Shown here piece by piece: positions 46,126-54,191 of a DNA stretch of 64,000 nucleotides. Both the position numbers and the translations under genes were made by a program. Source of the stretch: Phycisphaeraceae bacterium (lineage in GTDB: Bacteria; Planctomycetota; Phycisphaerae; Phycisphaerales; Phycisphaeraceae); the NCBI GenBank assembly GCA_002704825.1, contig PAIY01000093.1:21656-85655 (forward strand). Reading direction: 5' to 3'. A model generated the notes under the pieces. It did not search any database, had not been told where the DNA came from, and saw only the letters and a list, made by a program, of their open reading frames with translations. The stretch's first letter is position 1, and every line of letters begins with the position of its first letter.

Positions 46126-47337
46126 CTACGCTGCCTTGGTCGCATCATTGTCATCCGAATCATCATCCAGACGACGGAAAAGATCATGTGGCTTAGGCGA
46201 GGTCAGGAGCACGTATTCGTCCTGCTGGGCAGGCTTTTGCGGTTCGATGGCAGGGCGGCGGACGCGTCGCGTCGGCGTGTTGGGGCGACGGATCATCATC
46301 ACGATCACGCCCATGACCACGCCGCCGAAAATCCCGACTGCAAACTTTTTGCTTTGGAGCACTTCGATGGACTTATTCACGAAATGCGTGGTGAAGCTCA
46401 TTTGCGGATGCGCTTCACGCCAGGCAAGTGTGTCGGCTTCCCAGTTGGCAAGACTGTAATCAGTGATGTTGGCAATCTGACCCGTGGCCGTGTTCATCGG
46501 GATGATGTGAACAATGCCAAACTTGTCGATCTGCACATTGATCATGCTGTCGGATTCGCGGTTGGTCATCGCGTTGGCAATGATGGTCAGTGAGCTGTTG
46601 GCATCTTTCCAGTAGAAATTGCCATGGATGTGCTTGCGGGTGATATTGCCTGCAAACCAGTAGACATTTTTGATCTGAGAAAGTCGCGTGAGTTGCGGTT
46701 TGACCTGCTCGTTAAATGCCTGTTGGCTGGGCAGAACAATTGGGTGATTCACCGGGCGCATCGTCGGCATCGTCGGGAGCAATTCATCCTCGCCCCAGGG
46801 CATGCGTGATGAAAAGATAAACACATGTCGCATCGCCGGCGTCTGACTGATGGTGCTCAGTCGATCCGCAAGCCAATCCCAATTGGGAGCAAAGCTGTCC
46901 ACGACCAGAAACACATCCGGGCCGACCATGAAGTCCGCCTGCTGGAAACGACCGAAGTTGGCTTGATAGTCCTCAAGCTGTGCCTGCTCGCGGGGACCGA
47001 TGGCATTGATCACCGGCATGTGGAGTTTACCCAGTGTGTTCCGCATGGCATCGGCGTGGGCGGGTGTCACCTGACTGAAGCTATCCCCCAGCAGGGCGAC
47101 GAACCGGGCCTCGGACGTGTTGACCAGATCGAGATTGGCAATGAACCCGCCCGTCGGATACAGCGAACGCGCGTGACGATGGGTCGCACCACTGACATTG
47201 CCTGCGACCCAGAAGTTGTACTGCGGCCGATTCTGGGCTTCGGAGAGTCGAACGTTGTTCAAGGAGGGGACGCCAGCATTGACCGTGCTGAACGTGACCA
47301 GAATGAGCATACCAATGAGTGTCAGTAACCTGCGCAT
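46126..47337 (-). CDS. Membrane-anchored protein, probably a catalytically degenerate metallophosphoesterase
   Basis: A 403-residue protein: signal peptide (1-21), a periplasmic domain (25-315), one C-terminal helix (about 333-349) and a basic/Pro-rich cytosolic tail. The domain follows the order of calcineurin-like phosphoesterases: ALLGDSFSQ (81-89), PVINAIGPREQ (108-118), FLVVDSF, HVFIFSSRMPWG (171-182) and VYWFAGNITRKHIHG (225-239). The metal ligands of GNHD and of the GHxH site are mostly replaced (GPRE; SS; GN), so it is probably inactive. A GDS triplet could alternatively suggest an AlgX/AlgJ-like SGNH fold. Its place in the glycan export operon suggests a structural or regulatory role. 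Confidence 0.6.
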   Translation of the reverse strand: MRRLLTLIGMLILVTFSTVNAGVPSLNNVRLSEAQNRPQYNFWVAGNVSGATHRHARSLYPTGGFIANLDLVNTSEARFVALLGDSFSQVTPAHADAMRNTLGKLHMPVINAIGPREQAQLEDYQANFGRFQQADFMVGPDVFLVVDSFAPNWDWLADRLSTISQTPAMRHVFIFSSRMPWGEDELLPTMPTMRPVNHPIVLPSQQAFNEQVKPQLTRLSQIKNVYWFAGNITRKHIHGNFYWKDANSSLTIIANAMTNRESDSMINVQIDKFGIVHIIPMNTATGQIANITDYSLANWEADTLAWREAHPQMSFTTHFVNKSIEVLQSKKFAVGIFGGVVMGVIVMMIRRPNTPTRRVRRPAIEPQKPAQQDEYVLLTSPKPHDLFRRLDDDSDDNDATKAA

Positions 47338-47460
47338 AGCCTGATATCCAGTTCTGTTAACTGTTAAACCGTCGTTATTCGGACGTACTTAACAATGATC
47401 GGCCTGACGCATGGGACAACTGGAAGATTCGACAGGGGAATTTTCACACGTTTGAGCGTC

Positions 47461-48771
47461 TCATGCTGCACGATTCTGGAATGTGGTATCGGCTGTGAAC
47501 TGATTTTCGGCCAGAGAATTCTGCGATTCGTCTACTCGGACGTCCGCATCAAGCACCATCACCGAAGCGCGGCGGCCGAGGCTGTTGTACTTGTTCTGCT
47601 CACCGAGGATGACGCTGAACTGGACCGCTTCGTTCATTTGGTCACAGATGCTGCCGTTGTGTTTGAGCGTGGTCGACATGGTGTAATTCTGAGGCCAGAA
47701 CGGGCACGGGTCGGTGGGGCGGATGGCGATGGTCCCCTTGGCCGGCCAATGCTGCGGGCCGTCGATGAGCATGTTCGTCGACAGATAACAGACGCGCGGG
47801 GAGTTGGCGGAACTGATGGTAAAGTCGAACTCGTGACGGTCACCGGGATGGATGGTTTCATATTCGACATTGATCTGCCAGGGCTTACCAAGTTGGACTT
47901 GATTGCCTTCAAGGTTGGTGATGCTGCAGCCGGTGATCTTGGCTTGACCGTTACCGTTGCGATCGGTTCGGGTGGCCAGGTCTTCGGACTGGAGTTGACC
48001 CGCATTGATGTACAGGGGGATGACGTCTTCGGGCTTGCCGTCGGCAACAATCTTGCCATGATCGAGCATGATCACGCGCTTGCAGAGGGTTTGGACGGCA
48101 GCCATGTTGTGACTGACGAACAGCACCGTGCGATGCGAGTTGGCGACTTCCTGAATGCGCCCCAGACATCGGTTTTGAAACTCCACATCACCGACAGCCA
48201 GCACTTCGTCAATGACGAGAATCTCCGGCTCCAAGTGAGCTGCGATGGAGAAGGCAAGGCGGACACTCATGCCTGAGGAGTAGCGTTTAACGGGGGTGTC
48301 GATGAATTTTTCAATGCCTGAGTAGGTGACGATGTCATCGAACTTGGCAGCGATTTCCTTGCGGGTCATCCCCAGGATCGAGCCGTTGAGATAGATGTTT
48401 TCCCGGCCGGTGAGTTCAGGGTGAAAGCCGGTGCCGACTTCCAGCAGTGATGCAACACGGCCACGAATTTTAGCCTGCCCGGAACTGGGGTCGGTGATTT
48501 CGGAGAGGATTTTGAGCAGGGTGCTTTTGCCTGCACCGTTGTGACCGATGATGCCAACCACTTCGCCTTGGGTGACTTTGAAGCTGACATCTTCAAGCGC
48601 GTTAAAGTGACGGTCATCCGTCTTGGGCTGCGGCTTGATGCCACGCAGTCGGTTAAAGCACTGTTTGGCTTTAAGGCTGATCATTTCCGGCAAGGTCACA
48701 TCAAGCTGGAAGTGACTGCCGAGTCGATAGCTCTTGCCCAGATTTTCAACATCAATCACAACTGGATTCAT
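47461..48771 (-). CDS. wzt: Polysaccharide ABC exporter ATP-binding subunit (Wzt) with C-terminal substrate domain
   Basis: A 436-residue protein. Residues 1-255 are the ATPase: GHNGAGKST at 76-84, signature YSSGMSVRLAFSIA and Walker B EILVIDEVLAVGD. Residues about 270-425 form a beta-sandwich resembling the Wzt C-terminal domain that binds the glycan's capped end. It powers export of a lipid-linked polysaccharide across the inner membrane. The start at 48771 has AGGTGAG upstream. It lies 44 bases downstream of the permease. Confidence 0.95.
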   Translation of the reverse strand: MNPVVIDVENLGKSYRLGSHFQLDVTLPEMISLKAKQCFNRLRGIKPQPKTDDRHFNALEDVSFKVTQGEVVGIIGHNGAGKSTLLKILSEITDPSSGQAKIRGRVASLLEVGTGFHPELTGRENIYLNGSILGMTRKEIAAKFDDIVTYSGIEKFIDTPVKRYSSGMSVRLAFSIAAHLEPEILVIDEVLAVGDVEFQNRCLGRIQEVANSHRTVLFVSHNMAAVQTLCKRVIMLDHGKIVADGKPEDVIPLYINAGQLQSEDLATRTDRNGNGQAKITGCSITNLEGNQVQLGKPWQINVEYETIHPGDRHEFDFTISSANSPRVCYLSTNMLIDGPQHWPAKGTIAIRPTDPCPFWPQNYTMSTTLKHNGSICDQMNEAVQFSVILGEQNKYNSLGRRASVMVLDADVRVDESQNSLAENQFTADTTFQNRAA

Positions 48772-48815
48772 CACGCTTCTCACCTCGAACAACACGACTG
48801 GATCTTTTCGATCCT

Positions 48816-49766
48816 TTAAATCACATCTGCAAACTTGCGCTGTGCCTGGTTAAAGTACAACAGTCCAATCGCCATCCCCACAAGGGCGACCACCGTCGAC
48901 ATCCCCAGTGAAGACCAATTGATGGCGGTCCCAAGCACGCTGGCTCGGAAGGCCTCAATGATCCCGCACATCGGGTTAAGCTGAATCAACCACTGCCAAT
49001 TCTCCGGCACCATCTTGTTGGGGTAGATCACAGGCGTGATGAAAAACCAAACCTGAATCATGAACGGCACCAGATATCGGAAGTCGCGGAAACGAACCGT
49101 CACCGCAGCCAGTATCAGCCCCACACCCATCGCACTGATAATTGTCAGACCCACCAAAGCAGGTAGCAGCAGCAATTGCCAACTCAGTGACACGCTGTAC
49201 CAGACCATCAGTGCAAGCAACACGATAAATGCCATCGCATAGTCAACCAGCGGGGTACCCGTGGCGGCGAACGGCACAATTAATCTCGGGAAGAAAATCT
49301 TCGTCAGCATCCGTGAGTTCACCACCATGCTGTTGGTCGAAGCGGTCACCGATGATGCGAAAAATGTCCATGGAAGCAGGGCGGCATAAAGGAAAATCGG
49401 ATAAGGCACCGAGCCAACCTGTTCGTTCATCTTGGCAAACCGACCAAAGAACAAACTCATCACCACCATCATCGTCACCGGCTGGATAATCGCCCAGGCG
49501 GCGCCAAGGGCGGTCTGCTTATAACGAACCTTCACGTCACGCAAAGCCAGCATCCCCAGCAACTCGCGGAACTGCCAAAGCCGGGCAAAGTCGATCATCT
49601 GCAAGCCTTTACGGGGCTTGAGGACTTTCCACTGACCCGGATTCACCTCGTCGGCAATGGCTTTTTGTGTTGTCGTCTGACTCGCACTCACCGTCTTCTC
49701 CCATGTCACGACTACAAGTACCGGCGCTTCTCGCGCCATGACCGTTACAAACGGCATATTCCTCAT
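48816..49766 (-). CDS. wzm: Polysaccharide ABC exporter permease (Wzm)
   Basis: A 316-residue ABC-2 permease with about six helices. RELLGMLALRDVKVRYKQTA is the family's N-terminal signature and the ALLPWTFFASSV and LNPMCGIIEAFRASVLG blocks are conserved. It forms the channel for the glycan with Wzt. The N-terminus is uncertain (ATG choices at 49766, 49757, 49739). Confidence 0.94.
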   Translation of the reverse strand: MRNMPFVTVMAREAPVLVVVTWEKTVSASQTTTQKAIADEVNPGQWKVLKPRKGLQMIDFARLWQFRELLGMLALRDVKVRYKQTALGAAWAIIQPVTMMVVMSLFFGRFAKMNEQVGSVPYPIFLYAALLPWTFFASSVTASTNSMVVNSRMLTKIFFPRLIVPFAATGTPLVDYAMAFIVLLALMVWYSVSLSWQLLLLPALVGLTIISAMGVGLILAAVTVRFRDFRYLVPFMIQVWFFITPVIYPNKMVPENWQWLIQLNPMCGIIEAFRASVLGTAINWSSLGMSTVVALVGMAIGLLYFNQAQRKFADVI

Positions 49767-50168
49767 CGGCCTATTTCAAGAGCGTATTAAGCGCCGTTCA
49801 CGGATTTTCTGCTAACCCAAGTCCGAATCATGCAGGGGGTAAGGTCTTGGGTGGAATTCCTTAAGACATTTTTAACCGCAAAGACGCAGAGGACGCTAAG
49901 CTCAGACAGGTCCGAAAATTTGTTATTTAGCCGCATCACTTGTGATGCGCTTTGTATTGGCTCGTCCCACCACGTCGCGCATCGCAAGCGATGCGGCTAA
50001 ATGAGAATTTCCTCTGCCTTTTTCGGGCTCTGTGACTCTGTCGTTCAGACTGAAAAGCCTGAATTCGACATTTCAATTCAGGTAAAACTTGTCAAAACTG
50101 TTCAATTTCTTTCAGATACTCCCAAATCACCTTACGTCTGACTCCGTTTTTGTTACACTGACTCGACC
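49767..50168. repeat. Intergenic region with family C inverted repeat, copy 2
   Basis: No gene. Arms at 49925-49949 and 49978-50002. The right arm differs from copy 1 by two bases that change together (GCATCGCAAGCGATGC), keeping its own palindrome intact. An adjacent ACCGCAAAGACGCAGAG motif (about 49871) belongs to the CCACAGAGG-type repeat seen at 9.2-9.4 kb. Confidence 0.85.
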
Positions 50169-50927
50169 ATGAAAATCGACCTTTTCATCACCTGTCTGGC
50201 AGACTCCTATTACCCACGCACGGGCATTGCAGTCGTCAAAATTCTGGAGCATCTTGGCCACGAAGTCCGCTTCCCCAGGGAGCAGACCTGTTGCGGCCAA
50301 CCGATGTTTAACACCGGTTATAAGGACGATACGCGAACCATCGCCAAAAAGATGATCGACGTCTTTGAGGACAGCGACATCGTCGTCACGCCCTCAGGCT
50401 CCTGTGCTGCGATGATCCATGAGAACTATGAAGTGCTCTTTGAGAATGACCCGGTCTATCTCAAAAAGGCAAAGGCTCTGGCAGCCAAGACGCATGAGTT
50501 CATCCTGTTTCTCACGGATGTTCTCAAACTCAATCTCACGGACCTGGGCGTTCAATGGAAGGGCAAGGCGACCTATCACTACTCCTGTCACCTTCGCGGC
50601 ATTGGTGTCGAAGGCGGTGGGGCAAAAGTCGTCGATGTCATCAAGCAGGTCAACGGCCTGGAATATGTCCAGATCGACAAGCCCGAACAATGCTGCGGCT
50701 TCGGTGGGACTTTCGCCATGAAATACCCGCAAATCTCAGGCACGATGGTCGAGGACAAAGTCAACTGTATCAAAGACACCCAGGCCGACTACGTCATCTG
50801 CAATGATGCCGGCTGCACCATGAACATCTCCGGCTCATGTCAACGGGCGGGCCATGAAGTCAAGTTCATTACACTCGCTGAGATCATCGCAGAAGGTCTC
50901 GGGCTGCTGGAGGTCGAAAATGTCTAG
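50169..50927 (+). CDS. lutA: Lactate utilisation protein A (Fe-S oxidoreductase)
   Basis: A 252-residue protein of two CCG domains (EQTCCGQPMFNTG and EQCCGFGGTFAMKYPQ), the normal LutA/YkgE type. It is part of the LutABC complex that oxidises L-lactate to pyruvate. It overlaps lutB by 8 bases. Confidence 0.93.
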   Translation: MKIDLFITCLADSYYPRTGIAVVKILEHLGHEVRFPREQTCCGQPMFNTGYKDDTRTIAKKMIDVFEDSDIVVTPSGSCAAMIHENYEVLFENDPVYLKKAKALAAKTHEFILFLTDVLKLNLTDLGVQWKGKATYHYSCHLRGIGVEGGGAKVVDVIKQVNGLEYVQIDKPEQCCGFGGTFAMKYPQISGTMVEDKVNCIKDTQADYVICNDAGCTMNISGSCQRAGHEVKFITLAEIIAEGLGLLEVENV

Positions 50928-52449
50928 TGCCCCCGGAAGTCAAACCACTGCTAGCGAATCCGTCGAACTCACCATGGACGGCCACGACATCCTCTTCCCC
51001 AAGCTGCCTTACGACATGAAGCAGCGGGTGCAGGGCGCAACCAACAACGCGGAGCTTCAGGAGTTCGTCAACTCAGCAACGCGCATGCGTGATCAGATGC
51101 GCATCAACGGTTGCAAAGATGCCTTCGGCGACAACTACGACAAAATCCGCGCACTTGCAGGTGACATCAAGCAACACACGCTCGACAACCTCGACTACTA
51201 CATTGAGCAGTTCATCGACAATGCCACCGCTGCAGGCACCAACGTCCACTATGCTGCAGACGCTGAGGAAGCCAACGCCATCTGCAAAGAGATTTGTCAG
51301 AAGCACAATGCCAAGCTCGTGGTCAAAAGTAAGTCCATGGTGACCGAGGAAACCAACCTGGTCCATGAGCTTGAAGCCATCGGTGTGGAGACCATCGAGA
51401 CCGACCTTGGCGAATACATCCTGCAATTGGATCACGATGCGCCATCGCATCTGGTCACACCGATGATCCACAAAAACCGTGCCTCGGTGGGGCGTGCATT
51501 CGCTCGTGAACTCGGCGTGGAATACACCGACGATCCCGGCGAACTGACCAAGATCGCTCGACGCGTGTTGCGTGATAAATACCGACAGGCTGACATCGGC
51601 ATGTCCGGTGGCAATTTCATGATTGCCGACTCCGGCAGTGTCTGCATCTGCACCAACGAAGGCAACGGTCGACTGTGTACTTCCGTCCCGCCCGTGCACA
51701 TTGCCTACATCGGCATTGAGAAAATGATCCCATCGCGCAAGCATTTGCCGGTGTTCTTGAAGTTGTTGTCGCGCTCTGCCATCGGTTCGCCGATCACCGT
51801 GTACAACCACATCATGACCGGCCCGAAGCGCAACGCTGAACCTGACGGCCCGCAAGAACAGCACATCATTTTGATCGACAACGGCCGCACCGAAGTGCTC
51901 AAACCTGAGACGCGCGAAATGCTCCGATGTATCCGCTGCGGTGCGTGTCTCAATAGCTGCCCGGTTTACCGCAAGGTCGGCGGGCACAGCTATGGCAGTG
52001 TCTACCCCGGACCCATCGGCGCACTGCTCACACCCGTCTTCAAAGGTTTGGCCAACTACAAAGATTTGCCTTACGCATCGAGTCTTTGTGGTGCGTGTTA
52101 CGAAGCCTGCCCGGTCAAGATCAACATCCCCAAGTATCTCATCCAACTCCGCAGTGACCTCATCGGTGGCAAGCATGACAAGTTCACCGACCGCGTCTTC
52201 TTCAAGCTCTGGTCATTCAGTCTCAAAAAGGCATGGATGTATCGCCTGGCGGGCAAGATGGCGGGCGTCTTCCTGAGACTCCGCAACAAGGGTGTCAAAA
52301 ATAAAAACCCATACCTCAACCGCGGATGGGTCGAAAAAGTCCCCGGCCCAGCAGCAGGTTGGACCGAAAAACGCGATCTCGTCACACCCCCAACCAAGGA
52401 CTTCAGATCATGGTGGGATGAACACCAGAAGAGTAAGGGGGGCAAGTGA
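50920..52449 (+). CDS. lutB: Lactate utilisation protein B (Fe-S protein)
   Basis: A 509-residue protein of the LutB family: an LUD domain in the N-terminal part, then two 4Fe-4S motifs, CIRCGACLNSCPVY and CGACYEACPVKINIP, near 330-400. Electron transfer for lactate oxidation. GGAGG stands 6 bases before the ATG at 50920, inside the end of lutA; the frame is open further upstream but not supported. Confidence 0.95.
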   Translation: MSSAPGSQTTASESVELTMDGHDILFPKLPYDMKQRVQGATNNAELQEFVNSATRMRDQMRINGCKDAFGDNYDKIRALAGDIKQHTLDNLDYYIEQFIDNATAAGTNVHYAADAEEANAICKEICQKHNAKLVVKSKSMVTEETNLVHELEAIGVETIETDLGEYILQLDHDAPSHLVTPMIHKNRASVGRAFARELGVEYTDDPGELTKIARRVLRDKYRQADIGMSGGNFMIADSGSVCICTNEGNGRLCTSVPPVHIAYIGIEKMIPSRKHLPVFLKLLSRSAIGSPITVYNHIMTGPKRNAEPDGPQEQHIILIDNGRTEVLKPETREMLRCIRCGACLNSCPVYRKVGGHSYGSVYPGPIGALLTPVFKGLANYKDLPYASSLCGACYEACPVKINIPKYLIQLRSDLIGGKHDKFTDRVFFKLWSFSLKKAWMYRLAGKMAGVFLRLRNKGVKNKNPYLNRGWVEKVPGPAAGWTEKRDLVTPPTKDFRSWWDEHQKSKGGK

Positions 52450-53129
52450 TGACACGCAGCACACGCGAATCATTTTTAAGTCGTCTGCATAAACCATTGG
52501 GCAGAACCAGCACGATTACCAATGTGCCAACGCCCCCGGAAGTTGATGAATCCATCGCGCGATTGGTCCAGCCCGATGACGACCTCTTTGCCGTCTTCTG
52601 CGAAAAAGCAGCGGCTACCGGTATGAAGGTACATCAGGTTACTGGTGATTCACTTTACGAAACAATCACAGCTCGACTCCGCGAAGAAAATGTCCGCAAA
52701 CTCAGCGTGAGCATGAATGATCCGATGGCAACCGAAAGTGCAATCAAGAGCGCAGGCTTTGAGCTTCACGATTGGAAAGCTGTCCCTGGCAAGGATGGAC
52801 TCGACGCCCAGTTTGACCTGGATGCCGGCATCACCGATGTCCACAACGCCATTGCCGAGACCGGTTCACTCATCTGCCAATCCGGTAGTAGCCATACTCG
52901 CGGGATGTCACTGATCGTCCCCTGGCATTTAGCCATCGTCAAAAAATCCCAGATCATGCCCGACCTCATCGACTTCTGGAATGACCGTTCCAGCTTAAGC
53001 CCAGACCAAATGCCCGCCAGCATCGCCATCATCACCGGCCCAAGCAAAACCGCTGACATCGAAGGCGTCCTGATCACCGGCGTTCACGGTCCGGCTATGG
53101 TGGATGTGTTTGTGGTTGAAGATCAGTGA
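52449..53129 (+). CDS. lutC: Lactate utilisation protein C (LUD domain)
   Basis: A 226-residue protein with a C-terminal LUD fold. AIAETGSLICQSGSSHTRG and PASIAIITGPSKTADIEGVLITGVHGP are its conserved blocks. It completes LutABC. Its ATG (52449) shares one base with the lutB stop (TGATGA). Confidence 0.94.
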   Translation: MTRSTRESFLSRLHKPLGRTSTITNVPTPPEVDESIARLVQPDDDLFAVFCEKAAATGMKVHQVTGDSLYETITARLREENVRKLSVSMNDPMATESAIKSAGFELHDWKAVPGKDGLDAQFDLDAGITDVHNAIAETGSLICQSGSSHTRGMSLIVPWHLAIVKKSQIMPDLIDFWNDRSSLSPDQMPASIAIITGPSKTADIEGVLITGVHGPAMVDVFVVEDQ

Positions 53130-53162
53130 TTCTGTCTTGGTTGGGGATGCGGACGGTTTTGA

Positions 53163-53529
53163 TTTAACCAAGACACGAAGAGCACGAAGGTCACGAAGCT
53201 AATGCAGGATTAGTTTTTATTTGATTCGGCTAATTCGAGCTCTTCAGGAAGAAATTCCGCTAACCAAATTGTCAAACCATTTTCATCGACCATTTCGACC
53301 ATGACTGGACTTAGTGGATTATCAATATCCAGTCTGTGGCACACTGTGCCGATATCGCCAATCTCAGGATTCCTGCCTATTTTTTCGGTACAAGTGTAAT
53401 CACGATTTTCTTTAAGCAACTGAACAACTCTGACAATATCCAATTCATTGAATTGCATGATTGCACAAGCTCCATGAAATAGTTGCCTTGGCTTCGTGAC
53501 CTTCGTGCTCTTCGTGTCTTGTGGTTAAA
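53163..53529. repeat. Inverted-repeat pair flanking a small gene
   Basis: Arms at 53163-53199 and 53491-53529 (about 37 of 39 positions identical, one 2-nt indel) with the unit ACGAAGAGCACGAAGGTCAC. They enclose the DUF4926-like gene at 53210-53458. Confidence 0.88.
53210..53458 (-). CDS. DUF4926-like small protein
   Basis: An 82-residue beta-rich protein. MQFNELDIVRVVQLL, GDIGTVCHRLD and PVMVEMVDENGLTIWLAEF match the DUF4926 pattern (a possible SH3-like or SpoVT-related barrel). Functions are unknown; relatives often occur in mobile or toxin-like contexts. It is enclosed between long inverted repeats, which suggests movement as a cassette. Confidence 0.7.
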   Translation of the reverse strand: MQFNELDIVRVVQLLKENRDYTCTEKIGRNPEIGDIGTVCHRLDIDNPLSPVMVEMVDENGLTIWLAEFLPEELELAESNKN

Positions 53530-53566
53530 AACAAAACCGCACGAAAACCAAAAGCTCAAAAAAGGC

Positions 53567-53992
53567 TCAAATCTCACCTTCCCAATTTGACGGGAAGATC
53601 AGCACAGGAATATCCGCCTGACGCAGCAGGTTGGTTGGTACGTCACCATCCAATAACCGTTTGAGCATGCCTTTACCAGTCAAGCCCATGACGATCATGG
53701 TGCATTCCTGGTTACGGGCGGTGTTGAGCAGGGCTTTGGGGATGTCGTCGGAGTAGAGCATGACACTCTCAGAGCCAATACCTGCATCAGCTAAACCGTC
53801 GACGAGGAGTTTGAGCGTTTGATCGCCGCGTGTCTTGGCATCGGATTCCGATTCATCATCACCCAGGGGATGGGCAACATGCGTGACCACGGTGTCAGCT
53901 TCCAGGCGGTGCGCCAGGTCCACGATGCGTGGCAGCAGGCGTTCACTTGCCCACGGGGAACTCACTGCAACCAGTAATCTTGTTCGTGACAA
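53567..53992 (-). CDS. Universal stress protein (UspA family)
   Basis: A 141-residue single Usp domain. The ATP-binding loop GLTGKGMLKRLLDGDVPTNL has the Gly-x2-Gly and downstream Gly and Thr residues. Roles range from starvation to oxidative stress. Standalone gene. Confidence 0.9.
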   Translation of the reverse strand: MSRTRLLVAVSSPWASERLLPRIVDLAHRLEADTVVTHVAHPLGDDESESDAKTRGDQTLKLLVDGLADAGIGSESVMLYSDDIPKALLNTARNQECTMIVMGLTGKGMLKRLLDGDVPTNLLRQADIPVLIFPSNWEGEI

Positions 53993-54191
53993 AGCAACAA
54001 CTCCGTATGGTCAGACCGTCTTGAAGACAAAGCGAATATTTTACCTGCAATTCGCTTATCCTGCCATGTTTGAACATCCACTGACCATGATGTGCATGAT
54101 CGAGCGTCGCTTCAAACTTGCTGCGTTTTACCCGCCGTGACACACGGCGGCTCGCCTGATGCGATTCAATACGCAACACGTGCGTTGGTCT

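Noticed and set aside
51073..52176. 367-codon minus-strand frame opposite lutB
   Set aside because: Shadow of lutB whose Fe-S motifs are clear on the plus strand.
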